NCBI GenBank assembly: GCA_028023455.1
Contig: JAQFVV010000012.1
Coordinates: forward strand, 3,500,023 to 3,564,022
Length of the DNA stretch: 64,000 bases
Origin: Epiperipatus broadwayi
Taxonomy: Eukaryota; Onychophora; Udeonychophora; Euonychophora; Peripatidae
Direction: 5' to 3'
Part shown: positions 1 through 12,509 of the stretch, piece by piece
How positions within the stretch are numbered: the first letter of the stretch is position 1
How the letters are laid out: every line of letters starts with the position of its first letter
The notes under the pieces: model-generated
What the model was told of the DNA's origin: nothing
The model's input: the letters and a program-made list of their open reading frames with translations, nothing else
The model's database searches: none
Position numbers and translations under genes: made by a program

Positions 1-215
1 TTTTAATATAAAGTGAGAACTGATTAAATATGTGTGTAAGAGATGATGATCTGTACCAATTGATGAGTGCTAGTTCAGCATGATATACATAAATTAAAAA
101 TCAATTATGTTTTTCATATCAACATGGTCGTGTGAATCTGGTATATAAGATGGAGTGAATAACTGAAGGGAGCATCAAAGTCTATGATCAAATTTCCTCT
201 AATTACATCTAAAGT
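1..215 (+). mobile_element. Partial copy of the hammerhead-bearing SINE-like family, cut by the window edge
   Basis: The first 215 bases align with the family seen at 31204-32363, 35528-36048 and 56745-56990: the same upstream stretch ending in a purine-rich gagatgatgatctg, then the ribozyme region, then a degraded tRNA-like B box near 180-200. The ribozyme core is broken: the expected CTGATGA reads TTGATGA (60-66) and the GAAA box reads GATA (82-85), so it should not self-cleave. Stem II (gtgct/agcat) is still paired. The left end lies outside the window. Confidence 0.7.
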
Positions 216-383
216 TCAGTATGAACATTTTCACATTTTGTAATTATGATAATTAATACATTATTCTTGCTTTGAAGCTTTCTCTCATTAAAATTATATA
301 TGAATAATCAACAATAAAATAAGATTAGTTAATAATTTAAATTACATTCTTATATAAGTTTAATATGTATTTACTGTCAACAT

Positions 384-1318
384 AAATTATAAGTGCTAGG
401 AAGATTAAATAAAAAAGTTTTAATGTAAAAGTGTATTAAATTCTTATGCTAAGATGCTTTTGATATCTTGGTCTTGATATCATATTCATAGCAATGACTG
501 GTGGACAAAAGGGTGGTAGTTATGAATATAATGTACATTTATGTTAATGTATACAAGTGAGTTAAATAATCTACTTTTTAGAAGGGGGAAGCAGGATTTT
601 TTTTTTACAGAGTCTGAATTATTAGCTATATACCATGCCTTCTTTATTTTGTGTTTATAATCATTTCTTTCAATTCACACAATATTTGATGATGTAGGTT
701 TGAATGCATGGCCAAGTTTACTTTGGTACTCCAGAAATAAAAATTTGTGATCTGGATTGCTTTCAGTCTTTCTATAGAGGTATTGATATTGGTATAACCT
801 TATTGCAAGACTGGTGTATGATTCTCCCACAGTAGATCACATTGCATCTGGTTTGAGTGCAATCATTTTTGTAAACAGTGTTGGGGGTATGTTCAATGGA
901 AAGTTTATCTTTGGAATTATGGATGTTTTTTTTTTATAGAGGGTGGGATAAAAAGGCTGATTCTATATTTCTGGAGCATCAAAATAAACTTGCCTTACAT
1001 TTGAATCTACATCAGTCAGTGTTGTGGTATTGAAAGAAATAATTCTAAGTGCAAAATAAAGGAGGTGTGGCACCTTGCTAATAATTCAAACCCTATAAAC
1101 ATAAAGGAATCCTGTTTTTCCCTTTCTAAAATATGGGCTATTTAAGTCATTTTTATACACTTACATAAATTAACATCATATTTATACCTACTACCCTTTT
1201 GTCCACCAGTTATTGCTATGAATCTTATACGAAGATATCAAAAGCAGTTTAGCATAAGATTATAATAAACTTTTATATTTAAACTTTTCTTATTTAGTAT
1301 TTCTAGCACTTATAATTT
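384..1318. repeat. Long-inverted-repeat element of about 0.93 kb
   Basis: Arms at about 384-560 and 1147-1318 are diverged reverse complements. Shared landmarks are aaattataagtgctag (384-399) against 1303-1318, and the block actggtggacaaaagggt (498-515), which recurs inverted near 1190-1210. The roughly 590-bp centre has no recognisable coding sequence. It could be a non-autonomous DNA transposon with long terminal inverted repeats or two SINE copies in opposite orientation. No convincing target duplication was found, so the class is open. Confidence 0.65.
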
Positions 1319-1854
1319 AATTACAAGTTGTCTAATAAAAGTTGACCAATGTACATATAATTAATGTAAAATATTTATTTTTATGTTTTGTTTTTTTTTT
1401 GTTGTTTACTATACCTAAGTTTTGTATACAATCCTATGTGTTGCAAAATTAGTTATTTATTTTTCTGCTTGCCAAAGTATATTTGCAACAAATTAAAAGC
1501 TATGCTTTGACATTCATTCATTTTTCTTCAGCATAAGTATGGTCCTTGGCCTATTCATGAACAATATATGCATAGTCATTGTCTGTCTGTTTTACACATT
1601 GCTAAATAGAAATCATTTTGGACATTTTTTCAATAGTACACTGTTTGGAAAAACATTTTAATTGCCAAGATAGGAATAATATTTTACTTTAGATTATTAC
1701 CAGAACTTAAGTGTAATAGTAATTTTTAATTATTACTTTAAAATTTAAATATTGTAGTTTTATATTACAAATCATTATATTGGAGTAAAATTTAATTGAC
1801 TACATTAACTTTTAATATATTTCAGTATATTTAATATACTTAAGTAATATTTAC

Positions 1855-1930
1855 TAAGGCTGTAACCTCAAGAATATGCAAGTAAAAATGCGATAGTAGG
1901 GACCTCTACAGGTCTTAACCACAAGCTTAC
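1855..1930. repeat. Short dispersed repeat, copy 1
   Basis: Matches 59376-59455: both begin ttactaaggc, carry a central aaaatgc and share the exact block gacctctacaggtcttaacc followed by acaagctta. Length is about 75-80 bp. It looks like a small SINE or SINE fragment. No clear polymerase III boxes are visible. Confidence 0.6.
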
Positions 1931-4900
1931 ATTTTGGAAGAAAAAATTTAGATTCATAAAACTTTATTATTAATATGTGCACCTTCAGTTATAATTTACA
2001 TGTATTGTATTTAAATTAATCTGTATAAGTGTCAATTTCTTATGGTTATTATTTACAGTCTTGTAATTTGTACTGCCTATATACTTATAGTATATCTCAA
2101 TTTACAAATCTTAGCCTAGACTAATTACATGAAGCTATTGAGTTCTGCCTAGCACTTTGACAAATGCAGATTGACTTGTAACCATTTGTTGAATTAATTA
2201 ACATATTAGTTTATTTTGCCAAAGATAAAATTTAATTCTTTATACAATTGGATATTATTACATGTTATTAAGTTTAATTATTGCTTGCTATTTTTTTAAT
2301 AAATATGTTGTTGCTTAATCATAATTTGTACTGACTATAATATACTTGTCATTCAATTGGGTTAAAAAGCAATATATGATACATTCAGATAAACCTGAAT
2401 TTACTAATATATAATACCTCTCTAACTAATGATGAACATTGCAACATGCTACAATGTACATTATTATTATTACTATTATGATCATCATCAATACATTAAG
2501 GTTTATTGGATAAAAGATTTATTAAGCCATAAAATATCACCTGACTTATTCACATGACTCCAGCTCACATATTGCTGTTATAGTAGCATAATGATTTATG
2601 ATCTCTGTGCCACTTTTTGAGAACTTTAGTAAGTAATTATAGACAATATTACTTATTAAATCCCTATCCAGTTTTATTCTATCCAATATTCCTAGACTGA
2701 CTTTAAGCTTATAACTTTCATCAGTGAGGAACAATACACCTAGATCTTTATATCCTAAAGATCTAGGTGCACTGATCCAATTCTAAAGGTCCAAGTGTAC
2801 TCGTCCAACACCCAAAACTGCTCATTGATGAATATTGTGGGATTGAAATTAGTCTGGTTATATTGGATAAGACAGCACAGAATAGAGATTTAAGAAGCAC
2901 TGTAATCTATAATTATTTATTAATGCTTACAGTATGTAGCTATGGTGAGAAATTAAAAGTTTAATTCTAGATAAAATCAATTAGTTATATATTTCTCAAT
3001 CATCATGGAATAAATAATTGAAATGGTTATAAACTTTAAATTTCTGGCCATGACGATAGCACATCATCACACTATATATGGGTTTCGCAATACATATCAT
3101 ACTAGCAATTCAAACGATCTAAGTAAAAATTATTTAAATATAAGTATAAATTGTAAATTATATGTTTTTTTTTTTGTTTTGTTATTGTATTGTAAAATAA
3201 AACTATCACTAAAGATATAATTGCAAATTTAATGGCACTTTACTAGCGAACATCACATGCATAAAGCATTAGTGGCGTCAGTCTAGATATCTTCCGAGTT
3301 TAGATTAGATCAACTTGAAATGATAGTGATAACATGTTCAGAATTTATATTCAACTCCGATAGTTATTATTTCAAAAATGATCGTCTGAAAGTCATTGGT
3401 AAAATTATGATTTAATCTAATTATTATTATTTTCTTGACAGAAACTGATCGGCTGTAAATGTCAAAATATATTTTATATTTATCGTAGTTCTTATTTAGT
3501 GTGATTTTTTTTTTCGTTTGACATATTATATATATAATTATACAATTTTGACTTTGAATAATTAATTATTTTTAACAATAAGTTAATGGAATAAGCATAT
3601 GGTTTATTCTCAAGATTTTTGTGCTGACGTGGCATTGAGACGTCATAAGATTTATTTATTTTTTTTGCTAAGAGGTTTGAGTAGGAAGATTAAAATAATT
3701 GTATTTTTACCTTTTTTTATCTGAAAATTAATTATGATTGCTGTGTGAAAATCTTCGGAAACATAGCTTATAACCATATATTGAATTTTTCTTTCTTCTA
3801 ATTTTTCGAATGAGAAACCAAGACAATTTTTATTACTTAAGACGTTCTTATCATTTTTTTTTTTTACAACTTTTTATTATTGTCTTAAAAGTTAACAGTC
3901 AAATGTCATAAAAAATTCTAGATGTCGCTAAAGAAATACATGATTACCAAATGCTAAACAAAGATGCAGATAATTTATTTTGTTTATATTATTACTATTT
4001 CTTTTTTTAAAAAAAGAATATTTTGTTTATTTTTCTAATATATATATAATTTATTTCTCTAATATGTATAATACATAGATTCTCTTACACGTGTGTCATA
4101 AAGCTTATGGTAAGCGTGGTTAGTAAATGGTTCATGTCCATGCTAGTAGCCTTTCTCTTTAATAAAATTTGCAAATGCTTGGTTTGACTTTACTAGATTT
4201 TGATTTGACATGACCTCGAAATTTAATACAATTTTTTGCAAGGATATTTGAATAGGAAAAACAAATTAATACAACTTCTGGGAAAAAAAAAAACTTTCTA
4301 AATATCTTTTAATATCTAGATTTTTTTTAATATTTTGAGATAAATAATTTAATTAAAATCAGAAATCTTCAGAAACGTATTGTTTAAGATTGATATGAGT
4401 TTTTTTTTAAAAAAAAAAAATACCTGAAATGATTGAGTGTGAAATAATTTTGACCTATGATGTTATATAATACCCCAAGAGATTATAAAAAACCTAGAAA
4501 GGGCCACCTATAAAATAATTAAATGAAATTAGATCTCTTATAGATGAAATGTGGATGAGAGAGGCTGTAAATTATACAAACTGGATGAAGCTTAAAGGGA
4601 CCTTCATCTTAACATGGATAGATAATGATTAAAAATTATGATGATAAAATCATCATTATTTTAATGTATTCATAAAGGTATATAGCTGTTTTATCTTCTG
4701 AAAACAAAGAAGACAAAGATCAGAAAGAGTTTTTTTGACAGATTATAGAAATTAATCTGTGAATGACAAATACATCCATGTATATCATGTATTGCTATTT
4801 TAATCCATTTGTCATCTTATGAAGCCATTTTTAACTACTTCTGCAGTTATCATTTGGAAAATTTCAAAATCTTGTTCAACTGCAGTTTTGAATTAAATTT

Positions 4901-6004
4901 TATAAATGTATTTAAAAGTTGTTCAAAATTTATTCATTTTATTATTAGACTTTCTCTTAAACATCTTTAGTTTACTTTTCTACCTCAAATAGTAAAGTTA
5001 CATATTTTTATAAATTAACAATTGGCTAGAAATTGATTCTGAGATGGCCTTGCCATTTACCACGTATTGACTTATTTACATATATTATCAGGAAATAAAG
5101 ATCATTATTTCCAATACAGATTTTCATTAAATTCTATCTTTTCAACATATAAAACAATTATAGTTTATTTAAGATTGAATTGGTTGGGTTTATTTTTCTA
5201 ATGATGCAAAATAAAATAAATATACTAAATGTAATATATATAATTATAAATAATATATCCAAGCTATATGTTAAAACAGACTTAAGTATTTGATATAAAA
5301 CTGATTAATTAAATCACACACAAACATATAAATATACTCAATATGAAAGAATGGAGAAAAAGGCTAAAATATTTATAAAAATTATATTGTTGCTTTCAAA
5401 GACTGGTTTAAGTTTTAATAGCTTTAAAATTTTGATGCTAAAATAAAATATAAAAAGATGTCAACTAATACCAAACTAACATTGATGATGATCAAATATA
5501 GTTTCTTGGTAGTAATAACTTTTTTTAGTTAAAGTAAAGAATGTAATATAATTATCTAATTCGGAACATTGTCACAAAAGTAACTTCAAATGGTAGCTAG
5601 GAAATGCATTAAAAACAATGGTTTTGGGATTGAAATTCAATTATAAAATGTAAAATGAGAAAAATTAAATCACTTTGGAGTTTTGGCAGAATGTCTCAGC
5701 AGAGTAAAGAAAAAGAAAAACTTTAAGCAAACAAATGTAAACAACTATTGCAATCAATTTTCTGTTCATGTTTTTAAACATCATATGATTTCTTGAATAA
5801 CCTATCATTTATTTATTATATTTATAATATATCTTATTATGTTTATATTATAATATTGAACATATTAAAAAATAACATTTATAAAAGTTACATTTGAAAG
5901 ATATGACCTGCAAGGAGATAGAAATTTGACAACCCAACCATATGATAGATTATTCTGGAGAAATCAGCAGATGCAATCAGTTTATTAGCATTTAATGTAC
6001 TAAA
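1931..6004. other. No gene or classified element seen
   Basis: A+T-rich sequence with short homopolymer and TA runs. The open frames are short and lack any family motif. Nothing supports a gene, RNA gene or intact transposon here. Confidence 0.5.
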
Positions 6005-6012
6005 CTCTAGAC

Positions 6013-6485
6013 CAGGGGTGGGCAATTGTTTTGGCTTGGGGGCCATAGAGGTTGGTGGAGGGCCACACTGGAGGCCACTTTGTGGAAGCAAAGGTTAGTT
6101 GAGGGCCGCATCTTTTTTTAATGACACAATAAACACACTGCTTTATTCCCTTTATTACCAAAGAAATATTTGTTTGTCCATTCTTCATTAAACACATGAC
6201 ATTCATCGCTGATTTTACATTTTTTCAGAGGGTTCATGGTTTCACTAAAGTTGGAAATGTATATATTTGCTAATGCAAAGACAAAATTGAAATTAACCAA
6301 ATCAACTGGAAATGCACTGCACATCATATCTACACTGCACATGTGTATTGACATGGCCATCGTAGTGGAAAATATGAGATGAACCTTTGGCTGTGCATGT
6401 GAAGGAAATCTCAGTTCAAGGCGAATTTTTATGATTGTCTTGGCAGGCCACAGGTGGCCCTCAGGCCACTATTTGCCCACCCCTG
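6013..6485 (-). mobile_element. Non-autonomous hAT (Charlie-like) transposon with perfect 8-bp target duplication
   Basis: The ends are a terminal inverted repeat: caggggtgggcaa at 6013-6025, with its reverse complement ending at 6485. The element is flanked on both sides by ctctagac (6005-6012 and 6486-6493), an exact 8-bp target-site duplication, the hallmark of hAT elements. Just inside the ends are purine-rich blocks of the gggccacagg type, typical of Charlie-like copies. It is an internally deleted derivative of 473 bp that keeps only a small piece of transposase. The perfect duplication and near-perfect ends suggest it is not very old. Confidence 0.92.
6121..6237 (-). pseudogene. hAT transposase N-terminal remnant with zinc-finger-like start
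   Basis: Reading leftwards from a Met at 6237, about 39 residues resemble the start of Charlie/ZBED-type hAT transposases: a basic KKCKISDEC segment, then a FNEEW..KYFF block and a CLLC pair, the first half of a BED-like zinc finger. The family runs to several hundred residues; here the frame ends right after the CxxC pair and the rest is deleted. It lies inside the 473-bp element and is a decayed fossil, not a functional gene. Assignment rests on motif similarity from memory, not on an alignment. Confidence 0.7.
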
Positions 6486-6493
6486 CTCTAGAC

Positions 6494-8089
6494 AATATTT
6501 TTTTAGGTATTAAATATGAGAAGTTGACTAATAAATGTTGTATCTGTGTTTTATAACCTTATAATATCACAAATGATATACCCACATTATCTTTAATAAA
6601 AAAAGTGCAGTATTAAGATTGAGTGAAATGAATCATAAGTCAATTTAATTAAAAATAAACCTGCATTCATTACCAAAATTATCACATAAAAATATGCTGC
6701 AATAATTAATGATTATAGATTTCATCATTTTCCATTTTATCTCAAAAACAACAACTAATTTGCCTGTGTGTGAATTATAAATTATATAAAATATTCAGAT
6801 ATGAACCAACACATACTATTATATTACATGGTTTATATCCTTAATAAAAAAAACAACATTCAGGATTACGTTTTTATTTCAATGATAAATAATCACCTTT
6901 GGTCAATAGAGTCATTGATTATTTTCATCTATAAATAACACAATTTTTAATGGAAAACATTTTTTTTTTAATTTTAGAGTCAATATCACCAATCCATCTT
7001 TTCTTTTACATTTTCTTCTGCATATTTTTCTCTTTATTTTGTTTGTTTATCTTAATGTTGCAATGATATTTTGATAACCTGAAGATTTTTTTTACCCAAA
7101 TAATTTAATACCTTGCTTAATTGCTATGACAAAGAATGCAATCAATTTTGCACCATTTTAGAATATTGTCAAACATTTTATATATACTCTCAAGCTGGTC
7201 AGATTCTGGATCTAGCTGTGCACTAGAGGTTAGAGCTGAGTAAGGCTTTTGATGATGTTTAAGAATTAGATCCATGCATAGAGTATCCTGATATCCAGAG
7301 GGAGCTGGTGGTACAGCTATATTCAAACTTGTTGCAATTGTTGGGTTGGAGTTTGCGGTAGGTTGGTCAGACTCTGGGTCTGGCTGTGTTAGAGGTGGTG
7401 ACCAAATGAGCCTTTCCATATGATTTAAGTGTGAGACTCATGGCTAATGTCTAGAAAAAATCTAGGTAGGTAGTTAGGCTCAGCATTACTATTAGAAGTG
7501 ACATGTTTTTTGAAATTATCTTGTAACCTGATGATAGTTGAAGACTTGAATAAAAAATTTAACACAAATTGGAAATCAGTTATCAACTGATTGGAAATTG
7601 AAAAAAAGTATCTAAAGTTAAATTGTTGTTTTTTTGCCAGCCTAAGGTTTTGACTACTTTGTAAGCATAAACAGCCAGAGCTTGTTAACTCAAGTTGTGA
7701 GCAAATGAGTTAATTGTTGGGAACCTGAAATCGAATTTTTATTCCTAAACAAAGATCGGAGATTGCTACAATAACATTAAAAATAAGCATATGCCTGACT
7801 GACTTTGGACTTTGAAACTTTATGCTGGTATTATTGAGGGCAAACACTTTTTTTTAATTATCATTTGGTAACTTGATTTCAATTGGAAGTTTTATTATTA
7901 GTAGTAGTAGCTCTCAAAAGAACTTTATTGCATATAACAAGAAAAAGGTTGCATTTATAACAATTTTACCACATGGAGGGGGGGGGGCAACAAAAACAAA
8001 AGATATGCATATGATTTACAAATTTGAGTTTAAATATTATTTCTTATTAAGCGCGATGTCAGCACGTAATACTTATATAAAACTAAAAC
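6494..8089. other. Unclassified stretch with a short internal duplication
   Basis: No recognised gene. A block of roughly 35 bp (ggtcagattctggatctagc at about 7197) recurs in diverged form near 7364, giving two PESDQ-containing repeats in a 100-codon minus-strand frame (7117-7419). That frame is Pro/Ser-rich and resembles no family I know. From 7900 to 8089 the sequence probably includes the 3' untranslated tail of the LINE to the right, since its minus strand carries (CTA)3 followed by AT-rich repeats. Confidence 0.4.
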
Positions 8090-9735
8090 TTTAGTACATG
8101 CGCCTTGAGTGCTTAATTTTAACAAGAGAGACCTCTACAAATCATAACACATCCAATCAGTTTTATACTCTGACAAAGCTTTTAGTTCTCTCTTTTATTA
8201 AATTTTTTTTATCTATAATTTTGTGTGTTGTTGCAATATGGCCCAAGTGGCTGCGTACATCTCTTGAGATACAATTTTTTGATCTCTTAAGCAGAGTAGT
8301 ACTATTTTGTTCCAGAATGTATTTGGATGTCTTCTTGGATTATTGTTATATATGAAGGAACATTTTGTACAACATAAAGAAAATAATGCAAAAGTACTTG
8401 CTTGAATATGTGGATAACTACCTTTAACAAGTGATTGTAAAAGTATTTGAATGTCACAATTTCTTTGTTTGTACAATGATGGTATGGATGAGCAAATATT
8501 ATCAAGTAATGGGCACATAATCAGAATGTCTTCTGTATTTATGTAATGCCTTCTGTATCCATAAAAATGTAATGTTGGTAGTGCTTCAAGATTTAATTTG
8601 AAAAAAAAAATAATATTTGGGTTTTAATGTCCAGAATTTGAATTTTTGATTTAGTTGTCTATTGTTAATGTTTAGAATTGGTCTTTTATCATTTAAGGGA
8701 AAACAAATTATCTGGTATATATCCCAATATTTACATTTATCTTGAAGTGGTGAGTAAGTAAAGTTTGGAATGTTGAAAATTAATGTAAGCAAGACTTTCC
8801 ACTATCCATTGACTGGTGGCAATTTATCTGTTAGGATAATCTTGAGAAACACATTCATGTATAGGAATAAATTAGCAAATGCAGAAATAAGATTTAATGT
8901 CTTTTGAATGTAAAAAAATATTTATTGAATGTAGTCCCAAACAATTTTATATTAGAGGAGCTTGAATACGTTTTAGAAAAATTGAAACAATATTTTTTTC
9001 TTACATCACATTTCAACATAGTGAATTTATTTTATTAGTAAAAAAATTAGTGTATAGTATTATTGGTGAATAGTATGTGATTCGAGTCATACTTTTGAGC
9101 ATAATGATAGGTAAGATTTTGAAAGTGAATCAATTATATTTTCAAATTTATTTTTAATTTTTGTCTTGTATTTGTTGACACATTTCTAAATTGCTCAAAT
9201 AGAAGGGGAATCCCACAAAAGAGCTAGGTTTTCCTTTAAAATGTTGTGTGTGAAATTGTCCTGTATATATTGACCAAGCACAAGATTTTTCCATGTTAAA
9301 CTCAGGCTTGTATTTGTTAGTTTATTAATTAAGAATTTTTATTAGAGTTGGGATCTGTTTTAGAGGTTAAAAAAATGAGACATCATCCATGTAGGCAATA
9401 CAGGATATGCTTGCTTTCAGACTGGGTATATATATGCCTGATAATTCTTTTTTTATCATATTCAGTAGGGGATTGGATATAGATAGCAAAAAAAGTACTT
9501 AGTGGAAAACCTTGTGGAATTAAACAGTAAGGTACAAAAGAGGGTGAATTCTTCCCATTAAGGGTAATGCATATTTTTTGACTTAATAGAAGATTGATGA
9601 TTAAGTATATTAAGAATCTCAGTATTGGTGAGTAAGTATATTAAGAATCTTGGTATTGCTGGGTCTGCTAATGCTTCAATAAGGAGTTCAATTGGAATCA
9701 TATTGAAGCAGATGGATCTGTAGGCCAGATCCATG
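8090..9735 (-). pseudogene. LINE-A, second half of reverse transcriptase and C-terminal region
   Basis: On the minus strand, in several frames, lie successive LINE reverse-transcriptase blocks: a PIELLIEALADP segment near 9690-9725, a PQGFPLS-type block near 9500, and the catalytic AYMDD motif at 9382-9396. A C-terminal region follows (about 8590-8800) whose WTLKPKY resembles the LINE fragment at 47479-47736. Multiple frameshifts and stops make it a fossil. It begins exactly where the block at 12508-14175 leaves off, so it is read as the continuation of one LINE interrupted by 9736-12507. A 31-bp tandem duplication lies at about 9606-9667 inside the reverse transcriptase. Confidence 0.75.
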
Positions 9736-12507
9736 CTTCATGTCTTTCTAGATTACTAGACAAGGATCAAACCTGATCCAAGTGTATTACGATGTTGTAA
9801 AACTTTCCATCTACCATTTTATCTACATTTAAATTTTAGGCCAGTAAATAAGTTATTAAAGTATAAATTTTCTATTAAAATGTTTTACTATAAATATTAG
9901 AGGGGCCCAGATAGATTTATATATACGCAATATATAGAATTACAGATGGAAACTTTTATAAAAATCAATATATAAATTTTTAATATATTTTTTTAAGTAT
10001 TTTATTCTGGAGATTTTCTAATTAAAGTAAAATTAAAATAGAAAAGATAATTTGAAATATAAATTCTGCAAATCTACATTTAATTAAAAATAGATTTGAA
10101 ACAATTAAATCAGTGGGTTTATCGGAAAGTTGATCTCAAGAATGCAATACCAATATACTTTAGATATTCTAACATTGTCACTTAGCCTGGAGCATATGAG
10201 AAAGGGAATTTCCCAAAAACAGTTTGTAAAAAAAAAAAAAAAAAAAAGTATAAATAGCCAAAGAGAATAATGGAGCAGTCCAGCCCTAGATTTTGTCAGC
10301 AATGGCCTGGCAAATCTAAGTCAGTAAAAAATTTTAAATAATGATGAAAATGATCCGAAGTATGGTAGCAGAATAGACGGTGTCAATCTGCCCAATTCCT
10401 GTGTCCTGAACATGACCATCAAAATTACCATAAGCGGGAGAAAACCTCATAAAAACGAACTGTTGAACTCTTTTATTCAATTCATAGCTAGCTATGCCTG
10501 TGTGGAAACTCATTTTTCATCATGGGATTTCAACTTCCACTTGGACTCATAATAAATTAGGTAATATGTCTCCAACTTGTAATTTCTAACCGCCTAATTT
10601 CTTTTTTTAAACTCCAGTGACCAAATAATGTGAACCCTGCTAAATTTTAATATCTTCTAAAGTGTAATCTCCATAATGTAATTTAAAATATTTAATTTAA
10701 TATTTTGCAAAAATATACTTGCTATTACTTAAAGTCTAATGTCTTTGCTCTCTTTCTATCTGTTTTAAAATTATGCCTCTTCTTAATGCTAAACTTCTTT
10801 CTAATTGCGGTTTAAAAAATATTATTATTAATTAATTAAATGAAATGAATATATGCCAATTTTTTTTTCCATCTCGACAAAGGCTTTACTTAAATAAATA
10901 TTTTGCTGCATATTTCCCGACCAACATTTGTTGGTAAATAAAAATGAATAATTCTCTAGCTCTGAAAGATTAATACTTGGAGCCACCTTTATTTTGTCGA
11001 GATGAAACCATTGTATATTATTATGTGTTTTTTTTTAAAAATATTTATACATACATGATTTAGTTGTGGGGAGACGTGAGATTCAAGTATGAGAGTCTAT
11101 TTAGTTAAATTATTTCATTTTTAAAGAGTGAAAGAGAGGGGGTTTATAAATTATATTTATGTTAAATAATAAGAGAGAAATAGCATGTCATTTGAAATGT
11201 TAGTGGGATTTTGTGTTGAAGGGAGAGTCGTGTCTCTCATAGTTATATTAGTAATAATAATTAATAGTTATTTTATTCTTGTTTGGTCTGATCTTGATCA
11301 ATCCGTATTCATTTACATAGTATTTATAGCTCAGCACAATTATATATTTAAATGCTAAAATATATTCTCCAGTGCTCGTATTTTGCTTTGCTGGTATTTT
11401 GCTTAATTACTTGTCTTTTGTTCTTTGTGACTGCTAGATCATAACTAGATCACATGATAATTTCACTGGCCATCAATTTTATTGTCAGAATATGAAAGCT
11501 AAAATGGGAAGAACTGGGGCAAGCTAAGCTCAGCTAGCTTTGGCGATTCCCATACTTTCACCTGAAATATTTTGGTTTGCCAATGGCGCAGACTATTCTT
11601 TCTTTCTTTCTTGGTGTCAAGAGAACAGGGCAGGTAAATTGAGTCTATGCTAGTGGTGCAATATCAAATACTGGAATTTTTACTTTTCTTTGTCTGAGCA
11701 CATAGCGGATTGACCACGATCTGATTAATTTACGTATTTTAAATCTTGAAATATTTAATTGAGAATATCGCGATCGATTTATATTTTAAATATGTCACTC
11801 TCTCCGACACCAATCCCTATAGTTTGAGATAATCATTTCTCTCTTAAAATAAAATCAGTCATGATAAAATTATGTTTAAAATAGTTCTTTAAAATATCTA
11901 TTCCTATATCTCAGACTTGGGTGGGCGTCTCCCACAAATCGATAATCGTTTACATTTGTTAGATTGGCATATAAACTATACCGCTCTTTCTTACCAGAGG
12001 CATAATAAAAGACGGAATAGAAATTTGTATTAACTAACTTATAAAATCAAAGCAGAGACACTAGATAAATTATAAAAATGGTTTATTAAATATATATCTG
12101 TGAATTTAAGCTACCTGTGGTTCGTCTCTATTTTTTCATTCTAAAATTAGTATTTTTTTCAATTAATTATTGTGCTGCTATCTGATGACTCAAGGTCACA
12201 TACGTACCATTTTATGTTTAAATGAATAGATAGTCTAATTAAAGTTAATAATTAGAGTTAGACATACAAATTAGTTGAAATCCATGCTCTACCGTTTATG
12301 CTAGTGGGACGGAGTGTGGAAAGAATTAATTGCTTACCTCGAAAATGTTGTTAATTAGTTTGCAGATTTAGAGAGTGGGTAAACAGGGCAGAGTCCTTAA
12401 GTATTTTTTTTATCTTTGATCTCATGTACGGTTGGATTCGAGGTACTTTTACCCAGGTTGTGAATCATGATGAGTTAACATACAATTTCGACCGGTACAA
12501 TATCGAA
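9736..12507. other. 2.8-kb segment interrupting LINE-A; unclassified, with a SINE at its right edge
   Basis: The two LINE-A blocks end and resume at the same point of reverse-transcriptase motif A, so this stretch looks inserted. It has no recognisable coding sequence. The right edge (12290-12509) is a dispersed repeat listed separately. A small inverted pair, catctcgacaaa, lies at 10871 and ends near 11004, bounding about 134 bp. A degraded target duplication is possible (gaagcagat against gaatgctaat) but not convincing. Several events may be layered here. Confidence 0.45.
10871..11004. repeat. MITE-like inverted-end segment, about 134 bp
   Basis: Starts with catctcgacaaa and ends with its reverse complement tttgtcgagatg. 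Beyond these 12 bp the arms diverge (aaggct... against ...ataaaggtggc). No clear target duplication is visible, so this is tentative. Confidence 0.4.
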
Positions 12508-12509
12508 TG
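12290..12509 (+). repeat. Dispersed SINE-like repeat, copy 1
   Basis: Shares with 27870-28105 the order gctagtggga, an agaattaatt block, a ttagagagtg block and the terminal cggtacaatat. A shorter match to the same terminal block occurs at 28840-28857. It sits directly against the break in the LINE-A reverse transcriptase, which fits a 3' end abutting its insertion site. No confident polymerase III boxes. Confidence 0.5.

Noticed and set aside
7117-7419. 100-codon Pro/Ser-rich minus-strand open frame
   Set aside because: It contains a diverged internal repeat but no recognisable family; it could be LINE flank or chance.
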